A stretch of DNA of 54,915 bases, from positions 1 through 54,915 of the forward strand of contig NZ_RPOH01000040.1 of assembly GCF_003818135.1 (NCBI RefSeq). Direction: 5' to 3'. The position numbers were made by a program, and so were the translations under genes. Positions 27,872-35,204 of the stretch are shown piece by piece. Position 1 is the first letter of the stretch. The number at the start of each line of letters is the position of its first letter. Source of the DNA: Buttiauxella warmboldiae (GTDB lineage Bacteria; Pseudomonadota; Gammaproteobacteria; Enterobacterales; Enterobacteriaceae). The notes under the pieces were generated by a model that was given only the letters and a program-made list of their open reading frames with translations, had not been told where the DNA came from and did no database searches.

Positions 27872-29161
27872 ATGAAAAAAGTGCTGTTAAGTACCCTGAT
27901 TACCTCTACCTTAGCTATGGCTGCCGGCTCTGCATTCGCGGCAGATCAAGTGGATTTACGCATGTCCTGGTGGGGGGGTAACGGCCGCCATCAGGTCACA
28001 CTGAAAGCGGTTGAAGAGTTCCAGAAGCAACATCCGAACATTAAAGTGAAATCTGAATACACCGGCTGGGATGGTCACCTGTCCCGTCTGACCACGCAGA
28101 TTGCCGGCGGTACCGAGCCGGATGTGATGCAAACCAACTGGAACTGGCTGCCGATTTTCTCTAAAAACGGGACTGGCTTCTACGACCTGAATACCGTGAA
28201 GGGCGATTTGGATCTGGCGCAGTTTGATCCGAAAGAGCTGCAATCCACCACGGTTGACGGCAAGCTGAACGGTATTCCGATTTCCGTGACCGCTCGTGTG
28301 TTCTATTTCAACGACGAAACCTGGAAAAAAGCGGGCATCTCTTATCCGAAAACCTGGGATGAGCTGATGACTGCGGGTAAAACGTTCGAAAGCAAACTGG
28401 GCAAACAGTATTTCCCGGTGGTATTAGAGCACCAGGATACGCTCTCTCTGCTGCGCTCTTACATGGTGCAGAAATACAATATTCCTGAAATCGACACGGC
28501 GAACAAGCAGTTCGGCTACACCAAAGAGCAGTGGGTTGAGTTCTTTGGCATGTATAAAAAGCTCATCGACAGCCACGTGATGCCTGACACCAAATACTAT
28601 GCCTCATTTGGTAAGAGCAACATGTATGAGATGAAGCCGTGGATTGAAGGTGAGTGGGCGGGAACTTACATGTGGAACTCCACCATTAAGAAGTATTCCG
28701 ACAACCTGAAGCCACCGGCGAAGCTTGAGCTGGGTTCTTACCCGATGCTGCCGGGCGCTACTGATGCCGGTATGTTCTTCAAACCGGCACAGATGTTCTC
28801 TATCAGCAAAACCACTAAGCATCCAAAAGAAGCGGCAATGCTTATCAACTTCCTGCTCAATGAAAAGCAAGGTGTGGAAGCACTGGGTCTGGAGCGTGGC
28901 GTACCGTTAAGCAAAGCGGCGGTAACCCAGCTGACCGCTGATGGTGTGATTAAAGATAACGATCCGGCGGTTGCAGGCCTGAAACTGGCGCAATCTCTGC
29001 CAAATAAACTGCCAACCTCGCCGTATTTTGACGATCCGCAGATTGTTTCCCTGTTCGGGACCTCTTTGCAGTACATCGACTATGGTCAGAAAACCGTAGA
29101 AGAGACCGCAGCCGAGTTCGAACGCCAGGGTAACCGTATTCTGAAACGCGCAATGCGTTAA
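27872..29161 (+). CDS. togB: Oligogalacturonide-binding periplasmic protein TogB
   Basis: 429 residues, family 1 solute-binding protein. The signal peptide MKKVLLSTLITSTLAMAAGS ends AFA-AD. The mature protein starts DQVDLRMSWWGGNGRH and has the typical WNWLPIF and TEPDVMQ stretches. It captures oligogalacturonides in the periplasm for TogMNA. ATG at 27872 is preferred over 27866 since AGGAG is 9 bases upstream. A terminator-like hairpin follows before ogl, which would let togB be more abundant than the lyase. Confidence 0.9.
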   Translation: MKKVLLSTLITSTLAMAAGSAFAADQVDLRMSWWGGNGRHQVTLKAVEEFQKQHPNIKVKSEYTGWDGHLSRLTTQIAGGTEPDVMQTNWNWLPIFSKNGTGFYDLNTVKGDLDLAQFDPKELQSTTVDGKLNGIPISVTARVFYFNDETWKKAGISYPKTWDELMTAGKTFESKLGKQYFPVVLEHQDTLSLLRSYMVQKYNIPEIDTANKQFGYTKEQWVEFFGMYKKLIDSHVMPDTKYYASFGKSNMYEMKPWIEGEWAGTYMWNSTIKKYSDNLKPPAKLELGSYPMLPGATDAGMFFKPAQMFSISKTTKHPKEAAMLINFLLNEKQGVEALGLERGVPLSKAAVTQLTADGVIKDNDPAVAGLKLAQSLPNKLPTSPYFDDPQIVSLFGTSLQYIDYGQKTVEETAAEFERQGNRILKRAMR

Positions 29162-29182
29162 TCAACCGAGCGTTTAATTCTC

Positions 29183-29217
29183 TGCCCTGCCCCGCTTGCG
29201 GTGCAGGGCATTTTTTT
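29183..29217 (+). terminator. Terminator or attenuator between togB and ogl
   Basis: TGCCCTGC and GCAGGGCA form an 8-bp stem followed by seven T, 22 bases after togB. Only 22 bases separate it from the ogl start and I see no promoter after it, so it probably attenuates rather than fully stops transcription. Confidence 0.8.
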
Positions 29218-29238
29218 AACTCAACAGGAAACTTCGTT

Positions 29239-30369
29239 ATGGCTAAAGGTAAGAAAATTCAGCTTTCTTTTCGCGCCCGCCGCGACAAGGATACAGGTAC
29301 AGAAGTACTGCGTTTAACCCCGCCCCACGTGATTTGCCACCGCAATTATTTCTATCAAAAATGTTTCAGCAATGACGGACAGCGGCTGATTTTCGGTGGC
29401 GCGTTTGAAGGGCACTGGAATTACTACTCTGTGGATTTGGAAAAGCAAATCGCTACGCAACTGACTGAAGGCGCTGGCGATAACACCTTCGGCGGATTTT
29501 TGTCGGCAGACGATAAGTCGCTGTGGTATGTGAAAAATACCCGCGAGCTGCGCCGCGTCGATCTGGAATCGCTCGAAGAATATGTGGTGTATGAAGTCGA
29601 TGATGAGTGGGTGGCTTACGGCACCTGGGTGGCGAATTCTGATTGCAGCCAGCTGGTGGGGATTGAAATTAAAAAGAGCGACTGGTCGCCGCTAACCAGC
29701 TGGCAGAAATTCCGCGATTTCTACTTTACCAATCCGCAATGCCGCCTGATTCGCATTGATTTAAACAGCGGCGAGCAGCAGGTCATCCTGCAGGAAAAAC
29801 GCTGGCTGGGCCACCCGATTTATCGCCCGTTCGACGATGAAACCGTGGCGTTTTGCCATGAAGGCCCGCGCGATGCCATTGATGCCCGCATGTGGTTGAT
29901 TAACCAGGACGGCAGCAACCTGCGCAAAGTTCGTCAGCATCAGGAAGGCGAAAGCTTTACCCACGAATTCTGGGTGCCGGACGGCTCCGCGCTCTATTAC
30001 GTGGCGCACAAAGAAGGCGATGCCCACCGTTATTTATGTTCTGCCGACCCGCAATCCCTTGAGAATCGCCAGCTTCGTACCATTCCCCCATGCTCGCACC
30101 TGATGAGCAACTACGATGGTTCGTTAGTGGTAGGCGATGGCGCGCCGCACAAGACCGGAAATATCGATCTTAACGATCCGTTTATTTGGGTGTTCGATCT
30201 GAAAAAAGGCACGCAACAGGCAGTTTGCCGCCACAATACCTCCTGGAAAGTGGTTGATGGCGACCGCCAGGTGACGCATCCCCATCCTTCGTTCAGCCCG
30301 GATAATCAATGGGTGCTGTATACGTCTGATGAAGAAGGTATGCCGGCCCTCTATCTGGCCAAAGTATAA
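29239..30369 (+). CDS. ogl: Oligogalacturonate lyase, copy 1 (PL22)
   Basis: 376 residues, a beta-propeller polysaccharide lyase of family 22. It cleaves short oligogalacturonides in the cytoplasm to unsaturated monomer, which becomes 5-keto-4-deoxyuronate. Catalytic His242 is in THEFW. The Mn-binding residues are His287 (CSHLM) and Gln344, His347 and His349 in QVTHPHPSF, equivalent to those of Yersinia Ogl with a six-residue shift. It therefore looks active. It is shorter than copy 2 by a small loss around residues 300-315 and a shorter C-terminus. It is the last gene of the tog operon. Confidence 0.92.
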   Translation: MAKGKKIQLSFRARRDKDTGTEVLRLTPPHVICHRNYFYQKCFSNDGQRLIFGGAFEGHWNYYSVDLEKQIATQLTEGAGDNTFGGFLSADDKSLWYVKNTRELRRVDLESLEEYVVYEVDDEWVAYGTWVANSDCSQLVGIEIKKSDWSPLTSWQKFRDFYFTNPQCRLIRIDLNSGEQQVILQEKRWLGHPIYRPFDDETVAFCHEGPRDAIDARMWLINQDGSNLRKVRQHQEGESFTHEFWVPDGSALYYVAHKEGDAHRYLCSADPQSLENRQLRTIPPCSHLMSNYDGSLVVGDGAPHKTGNIDLNDPFIWVFDLKKGTQQAVCRHNTSWKVVDGDRQVTHPHPSFSPDNQWVLYTSDEEGMPALYLAKV

Positions 30370-30373
30370 AAAC

Positions 30374-30402
30374 AAAAAAACGCCTTCTGAGAGGCGTTTT
30401 TT
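30374..30402. terminator. Bidirectional terminator between ogl copy 1 and kduD
   Basis: ACGCCT and AGGCGT form a stem with A-rich sequence on the left and six T on the right, so it can end both convergent transcripts. Confidence 0.8.
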
Positions 30403-30424
30403 AAGGTTGTTATTGCTGGTTAAA

Positions 30425-31186
30425 TTAACGAGCTAACCAACCGCCATCCACGGCCACGGTGTAGCCGTTGATGTAATCAGAAGCGTTGGAGGCCAGGAAC
30501 ACGATTGGACCTTTCAGATCTTCTGGCAGGCCCCAACGGCCAGCAGGGATACGCTCAAGAATTGCCGCACTGCGCTCTTCATCAGCACGCAGCTGCTGAG
30601 TGTTGTTAGTCGCCATGTAACCCGGGGCGATGGCGTTCACGTTAATACCGTGCTGCGCCCACTCGTTCGCCAGCAGACGGGTCACGCCCATGACAGCGCT
30701 CTTCGATGCGGTGTAAGAAGGCACGCGGATGCCGCCCTGGTAAGAAAGCATTGAAGCGATGTTAATGATTTTGCCGCCTTTGCCCTGAGCGATAAACTGA
30801 CGCGCAACCGCCTGAGACATGAAGAACACGCTCTTAATGTTCAGGTTCATCACGTCGTCCCAGTCTTTTTCGCTGAAGTTGATCGCGTCTTCACGACGAA
30901 TCAGGCCGGCGTTGTTAACCAGGATATCGATTTGACCGAACTCAGCAACCGCACGCTCCAGCAAAGCAGGAATACCGTCGATCTGACGCAGGTCAGCGGT
31001 CAGGCTCAGGAAACGACGGCCCATTGCCGTAACGCGTTCGATGGTTTCAGCGGGTTCAACAATGTTGATACCAACAATGTCACAGCCCGCTTCTGCCAGA
31101 CCGATAGCCATGCCCTGGCCCAGGCCAGTATCACAACCAGTAACAACAGCAACTTTACCTTTCAGGGAGAACGAATCCAAAATCAT
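30425..31186 (-). CDS. kduD: 2-dehydro-3-deoxy-D-gluconate 5-dehydrogenase KduD
   Basis: 253 residues, the E. coli length, short-chain dehydrogenase. The NAD-binding motif is TGCDTGLGQGMA; NNAG, catalytic Ser in NIASMLS and YTASK complete the SDR set. It reduces 2,5-diketo-3-deoxygluconate to KDG in pectin catabolism. The ATG at 31186 has AAAAGGAAA upstream; an in-frame upstream start has no ribosome site. KduI, its partner in E. coli, is absent from the window. It is divergent from ogl copy 2 across a region with three KdgR-like sites. Confidence 0.95.
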   Translation of the reverse strand: MILDSFSLKGKVAVVTGCDTGLGQGMAIGLAEAGCDIVGINIVEPAETIERVTAMGRRFLSLTADLRQIDGIPALLERAVAEFGQIDILVNNAGLIRREDAINFSEKDWDDVMNLNIKSVFFMSQAVARQFIAQGKGGKIINIASMLSYQGGIRVPSYTASKSAVMGVTRLLANEWAQHGINVNAIAPGYMATNNTQQLRADEERSAAILERIPAGRWGLPEDLKGPIVFLASNASDYINGYTVAVDGGWLAR

Positions 31187-31325
31187 GTAGGTTTCCTTTT
31201 TTTTATACGGGCCTGCTGTTAGTGCAAGCATCCTGGAAAAATTGTCGGCGTTCGCCGCACTATTGATAAATCACTTACGGTGAAAACACTGTTCCGTAAT
31301 CTTTGATGGGTGAATAGTAATCCTG

Positions 31326-31511
31326 TTGAAACGTCTTTTCAATTAGAAATGAAACGTTGTTTCAACTTTTGGGTAATACTTTTCAAATTTGATATTTTGA
31401 TCACGTTCCCCTGCCCCCTGCGGCAAAAAATCCCGTTGCCTGCTGCAACTATTGTGCGTAGCTTTGCCGTTTAGTGAATACAATCACATATATTGAAACA
31501 ATGTTTTGATA
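31326..31511. promoter_or_regulatory. Cluster of three KdgR-like operators, kduD-ogl intergenic
   Basis: Three inverted repeats: TTGAAACGTCTTTTCAA at 31326-31342, TGAAACGTTGTTTCA within 31347-31367, and TTGAAACAATGTTTTGA within 31492-31511. The middle one is closest to consensus. TTTTGATCACG near 31390 is a possible CRP half-site. The region controls divergent kduD and ogl copy 2. Confidence 0.8.
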
Positions 31512-31577
31512 AATTAACACCAGAAGTTCGATCATAAATTTTAGACAGTTACGAATTGTCATTCAAAGGAGAGCATC

Positions 31578-32753
31578 ATGGCTAAAGGTATGCGGGTTAA
31601 GCTGGATTATGAAGTGAGCAAAGACCCAGACACGGGCGTCGAAGTCACCCGCTTAACGCCACCGGAAGTAACCTGTCATCGTAATTACTTCTATCAAAAA
31701 TGCTTTACCCATGATGGCAGCAAGCTGCTGTTTGCCGGGGAGTTTGATGGCAACTGGAACTACTATCTGCTGGATATCAATGCCGCCGAAGCGGTGCAGT
31801 TAACCGAAGGCAGCGGCGACAATACCTTTGGCGGCTTCCTCTCGCCGGATGATAAATCCCTCTATTATGTGAAAAACGAACGCACGCTGCTGGAAGTCAA
31901 TCTTGAGACGCTGGTTGAGCGCGAAGTGTATCGCGTACCGGAAGACTGGGTGGGTTATGGCACCTGGGTGGCCAACAGCGATTGCACCAAGCTTGTGGGC
32001 ATTGAGATTTCAAAAGACGACTGGGTGCCGTTGAACGACTGGAAAATCTTCCATGACTTCTTCCATAAAGGGCCAAACTGCCGCCTGCTGCGCGTTGATT
32101 TGCAAACCGGCGAAAGCGCCGTTATTCATCAGGAAAAAAACTGGCTCGGCCACCCAATTTATCGTCCGTTTGATGACAGCACCGTCGCATTCTGCCACGA
32201 AGGCCCGCACGATCTGGTTGATGCGCGTATGTGGATGGTTAACGAAGATGGCAGCAACGTGCGTAAAGTTAAAGAGCACGCGGAAGGTGAAAGCTGCACG
32301 CATGAATTCTGGGTGCCAAACGGTTCTTCGCTGATGTACGTTTCTTATCTGAAAGGCCAACAAGGCCGAACCATTTACAGCTACAATCCGGACACCGGTA
32401 TTAACGAAGAAGTGATGCAGATGCCTGCGTGTTCACACCTGATGAGCAACTTCGACGGCACGCTGTTAGTGGGCGATGGTTCAGGCACCCCGGTCGATGT
32501 TAAAGACACCAGCGGTTATACCATCGAAAACGATCCATATTTGTGGGCATTCGATGTGGCGAAAAAAGCTTATTTCCGCGTGGCACGCCATGATACTTCC
32601 TGGGCGACATTCGCTAATAGCCGCCAGGTTACCCACCCGCATCCTTCATTTACTCCGGATGACCGCGCGATTCTTTTCAGCTCCGATAAAGACGGCAAGC
32701 CTGCGCTCTATATTGCCAAAATGCCGGCTAATCCAGAGTTAATTCCTGCCTGA
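31578..32753 (+). CDS. ogl: Oligogalacturonate lyase, copy 2 (PL22)
   Basis: 391 residues, the common length for Ogl. Residue numbering matches Yersinia Ogl exactly: His242 (THEFW), His287 (CSHLM), Gln350, His353 and His355 (QVTHPHP), so the catalytic and Mn-binding set is complete. AAAGGAG precedes the ATG. It stands alone with its own KdgR-controlled promoter, unlike copy 1 at the end of the tog operon. The two proteins are clearly paralogues, with long identical stretches such as TEG-GDNTFGGFLS and WLGHPIYRPFDD. Confidence 0.94.
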   Translation: MAKGMRVKLDYEVSKDPDTGVEVTRLTPPEVTCHRNYFYQKCFTHDGSKLLFAGEFDGNWNYYLLDINAAEAVQLTEGSGDNTFGGFLSPDDKSLYYVKNERTLLEVNLETLVEREVYRVPEDWVGYGTWVANSDCTKLVGIEISKDDWVPLNDWKIFHDFFHKGPNCRLLRVDLQTGESAVIHQEKNWLGHPIYRPFDDSTVAFCHEGPHDLVDARMWMVNEDGSNVRKVKEHAEGESCTHEFWVPNGSSLMYVSYLKGQQGRTIYSYNPDTGINEEVMQMPACSHLMSNFDGTLLVGDGSGTPVDVKDTSGYTIENDPYLWAFDVAKKAYFRVARHDTSWATFANSRQVTHPHPSFTPDDRAILFSSDKDGKPALYIAKMPANPELIPA

Positions 32754-32785
32754 TAGATAATAGAGTATGCCCTGTGTAGGCCCTT

Positions 32786-32816
32786 GCCCTCTCATAATAT
32801 GAGAGGGCTTTTTTTA
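32786..32816 (+). terminator. Terminator after ogl copy 2
   Basis: GCCCTCTCAT-AAT-ATGAGAGGGC is a perfect 10-bp stem followed by eight T, 33 bases past the stop codon. Confidence 0.92.
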
Positions 32817-32916
32817 TCGGCCTCTCTTCAGAACACCAATCCCGTATTCATATGCTTTACGAAAGAGATAGGTTTGGTTATCAGACTGAGTAAATCATTT
32901 TATTTTACCGCGATAT

Positions 32917-32942
32917 AAAAAAGCCTCCGCTATTGCGGAGGC
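32917..32942 (-). terminator. Terminator after kdgM
   Basis: On the minus strand GCCTCCGC-AATA-GCGGAGGC is followed by six T, 28 bases beyond the kdgM stop. Confidence 0.9.
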
Positions 32943-32969
32943 CTGAGAGGGTATTAACCAATTAAACTA

Positions 32970-33653
32970 TCAGAAGGAATAGGCGACACCGACACGATAA
33001 CGCGTCTGGCGTTCGTCAGTCGTTTTGCTATCGGCAATATTACCAACTTCAGCATAAGGCGCCCAGTTTTTGTCTAACTTGTAAGCAACCTTCATGTTAT
33101 ATTCATCATCCCATTTTTTATTGTTTGCACGAATATTATGCTCACTGCGTTTGTACAGGTAGTTTAGCTCGAAGCGCCACTCATCCAAGACATAACCAGC
33201 CCATAAATCGCCACGGTTTACTTTATCATCCTCTTTATTCGCATTGGATGGATAACGCGTATAGTCATGGCGATAACGTGTAGCGACATAAAAACCGCTG
33301 TCGAAGCTATATTGCGCACGTAAGCTTGGTTTGTATATGGAACGATCATCTTTACTTTCAATAGCGAAACCAGGCTGTAGCGAGAAGTTTTTATTTGCTT
33401 TCCACTGCCAGCTAATATTTTCTTCATGACCGTTGCCAACAAAGTCAGTGAATGGCTTATCCGTATTATCGCCACCCGATCTCCATTTTGCTTCGACACC
33501 AAAACCAAATCCATTTGCAAAACGATGAGATACAGATACCCGGTCTGCGTTCTTTTCGTTGTCAATGTATTCATGGCGCAAGTCGACAGTAACAGCTTGC
33601 GCTGCGAAAGATGCGCCAATCAACACCGCCAAGCCCAGAGTTTTCTTCAACAT
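32970..33653 (-). CDS. kdgM: KdgM-family oligogalacturonate-specific porin
   Basis: 227 residues. The signal peptide MLKKTLGLAVLIGASFAAQA is followed by a 12-strand barrel: alternating aromatic and polar strands, VDLRHEYIDNEKN at the start and a terminal RYRVGVAYSF with C-terminal Phe for Bam recognition. KdgM porins are narrow and Arg-rich and pass acidic oligogalacturonides across the outer membrane. AAAGGA precedes the ATG, and a KdgR-like site lies immediately upstream in the leader. It provides the outer-membrane step for TogMNAB. Confidence 0.92.
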   Translation of the reverse strand: MLKKTLGLAVLIGASFAAQAVTVDLRHEYIDNEKNADRVSVSHRFANGFGFGVEAKWRSGGDNTDKPFTDFVGNGHEENISWQWKANKNFSLQPGFAIESKDDRSIYKPSLRAQYSFDSGFYVATRYRHDYTRYPSNANKEDDKVNRGDLWAGYVLDEWRFELNYLYKRSEHNIRANNKKWDDEYNMKVAYKLDKNWAPYAEVGNIADSKTTDERQTRYRVGVAYSF

Positions 33654-33667
33654 AATCTCAATCCTTT

Positions 33668-33688
33668 CATTGAAATATCATTTCATTT
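33668..33688. promoter_or_regulatory. KdgR-like operator upstream of kdgM
   Basis: TGAAATATCATTTCA is a near-perfect inverted repeat ending 15 bases before the kdgM start, where a bound repressor would block elongation. A weaker relative (CTGAAACATTACTTCAA, 33855-33874) lies upstream. The remaining bases to 34084 are AT-rich and show no gene. Confidence 0.75.
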
Positions 33689-34084
33689 TTATGAAACTGA
33701 ATTTTATTTTTAAATGAACATTATTTTAGTGATCGAGATCGTAAATATTTATGTCAAAATATACGTATGCCAGCGTTCGTGATGGGCATCAACAAAACAA
33801 ACAAGCAATCACGATATTTAGCGATAAACATCACGCAAAAACGCCAAAAATCACAACTGAAACATTACTTCAATTACATTTAAATAGATTTACTTAATTT
33901 CATTCATACTTTAAATAAAATTAAGTAACGCCCCCCCTGTCGATAGGGCACTGCATAGTAAGCGATGCCATAAACAGGCTATATTTACCGGCAGGATCGC
34001 AGGAAACAATGTAGGATGAACCTTAATAGCTACAGAGAAATGAAGCAGAAAAGGCAATAAAACCAATAAAAATGGGATGCCGCT

Positions 34085-34110
34085 AAAAGCACCTTCGTTC
34101 AGAAAGTGCC
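34085..34110 (-). terminator. Probable terminator after the thiolase remnant
   Basis: On the minus strand GCACTTTC-TGAAC-GAAGGTGC forms an 8-bp stem (one G-T pair) followed by TTTT. Originally it probably ended the thiolase gene; it may now end the chemosensory operon. Confidence 0.65.
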
Positions 34111-34135
34111 TTGCCTGTTGATAAGCAGAGCTAAT

Positions 34136-34333
34136 GCTGAGTATCAATCTCGCTAAAGCCCCCTGCCCACCTCCGATACACAACGTCGCCAGCGCGCCGT
34201 TAACATTGACCTTACGTTTGTCCCATTCCAGCATTTTGCCCGCCGAAAGGGCCTGTGCGGCAAAAGCCTCGTTTGCTTCAATCAGATCCAGCTCATCAAG
34301 CGGCCAGCCCGCACGCTCAAGACAACGCTTCGA
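34136..34333 (-). pseudogene. yqeF: Acetyl-CoA acetyltransferase (YqeF/AtoB-type) remnant
   Basis: A minus-strand frame reads [20 protein letters not shown], then [17 protein letters not shown] and VNVNG, a typical thiolase C-terminal region. It then jumps to [11 protein letters not shown], the C-terminal active-site motif. The roughly 40 residues normally between VNVNG and [11 protein letters not shown], including the GHPIGASGARI motif, are deleted in frame. Everything N-terminal to LERAGW is also missing. The remnant is in the same frame as the small protein upstream, separated only by its TAG. In E. coli yqeF lies just beyond kduD-kduI, so this is its remains. Confidence 0.85.
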
Positions 34334-34693
34334 CTATTCCCAGCTTAACAATGGGCTACAGCCTCCATCACCGACCAAGGCGCGCAACGCGGGTAACTTA
34401 CAGCACTGCTTTAATAATTCAGGCAGGGGATAAATATCGCTCGGTGGCAATAGCACGTTTTCCAGCTCCCCCCATAAATACCAGCCCTGAGCAACATTGC
34501 TTGCCGGAATAAATAAATGCAGGTGTAACCCCTGTTCAGGCTCATCGGGCAACCCTAGCCATTGACTGAATCGCGCAATCCCTTCGGCTTCATATTCCAC
34601 CAGCGAACAACGTTGGATCTGAGTGGCCGGAATATAAAAACGCTGGGGCCCAAGGGTGAGGCGTACCGCCGCAAGGCTAAGCGCGTGTGTCAT
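34334..34693 (-). CDS. Small protein of unknown function at the end of the chemosensory operon
   Basis: 119 residues from the ATG at 34693, which overlaps the cheW stop by 17 bases. I do not recognise a family with certainty. The stretch RLTLGPQRFYIPATQIQRCS recalls the first strands of a CheW domain, and LLPPSDIYPLPELLKQC recalls its later part, so it may be a shortened or divergent CheW-like adaptor. No membrane segment or signal is seen. The tight overlap implies co-translation with CheW. The C-terminus ends at the junction with the thiolase remnant, so it might itself have been reshaped by that rearrangement. Confidence 0.6.
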   Translation of the reverse strand: MTHALSLAAVRLTLGPQRFYIPATQIQRCSLVEYEAEGIARFSQWLGLPDEPEQGLHLHLFIPASNVAQGWYLWGELENVLLPPSDIYPLPELLKQCCKLPALRALVGDGGCSPLLSWE

Positions 34694-35204
34694 CGTAGCC
34701 ACTGCTTTCCAGGTAGCGCTCAAAGACCAGGTCCAGATCCAGCAGGGCAAAATATTCACGACCAACGGGGACAATGCCGGCCACTACTTTTTGCAGGGCG
34801 GCAGATAAATTATCCGCGGCGGGATGAATCTGGCTTTCGGCCACGTCCAGCACATCAATTAATTTATCGATCAAAATGCCGCTTTGCATTTTTTTACCAC
34901 GGCCAATAAGGAGGGTGCGTTTGCCTGGCACAGGCTGTTCCGGGGCTTCAATTATCCGATTAATGGTAATAACCGACTCGACGCGCCCGCGGTGATTGAT
35001 CGCTCCTTCAAGAGATGGCGGACAGCCGGGCACCCAGGAAACAGGGCGTTCCGCCAGGATTTCTTTTATCTGCGAGCCGTAAAAGGCATAGTTTTTATCC
35101 GCAAGCTTAAACAGCACAAGGCTGCGAACCGGTTCGTCGACGTTGGCAATTTCACGGCTTTCGTCTTGATAGTGGCTGAGTATGTGTTCCAGTTGAGAAC
35201 TCAT
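34677..35204 (-). CDS. CheW-like chemosensory coupling protein
   Basis: 175 residues with one CheW domain (about 25-165): LVLFKLADKNYAFYGSQIKE, VSWVPGCPPSLEGAINHRG, LLDLDLVFE. CheW couples chemoreceptors to CheA. A 25-residue N-terminal extension precedes the domain. The start overlaps the cyclase stop as ATGA, indicating coupling. As the only clear CheW in the operon it should link the chemoreceptor and CheA hybrid encoded upstream. Confidence 0.9.
   Translation of the reverse strand: MSSQLEHILSHYQDESREIANVDEPVRSLVLFKLADKNYAFYGSQIKEILAERPVSWVPGCPPSLEGAINHRGRVESVITINRIIEAPEQPVPGKRTLLIGRGKKMQSGILIDKLIDVLDVAESQIHPAADNLSAALQKVVAGIVPVGREYFALLDLDLVFERYLESSGYDDTRA

Noticed and set aside
33911-34135. 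Continuation of the thiolase-like frame as a 107-residue membrane protein
   Set aside because: The sequence after GGGQG is unrelated frame readthrough past the deleted thiolase; it also crosses a terminator.
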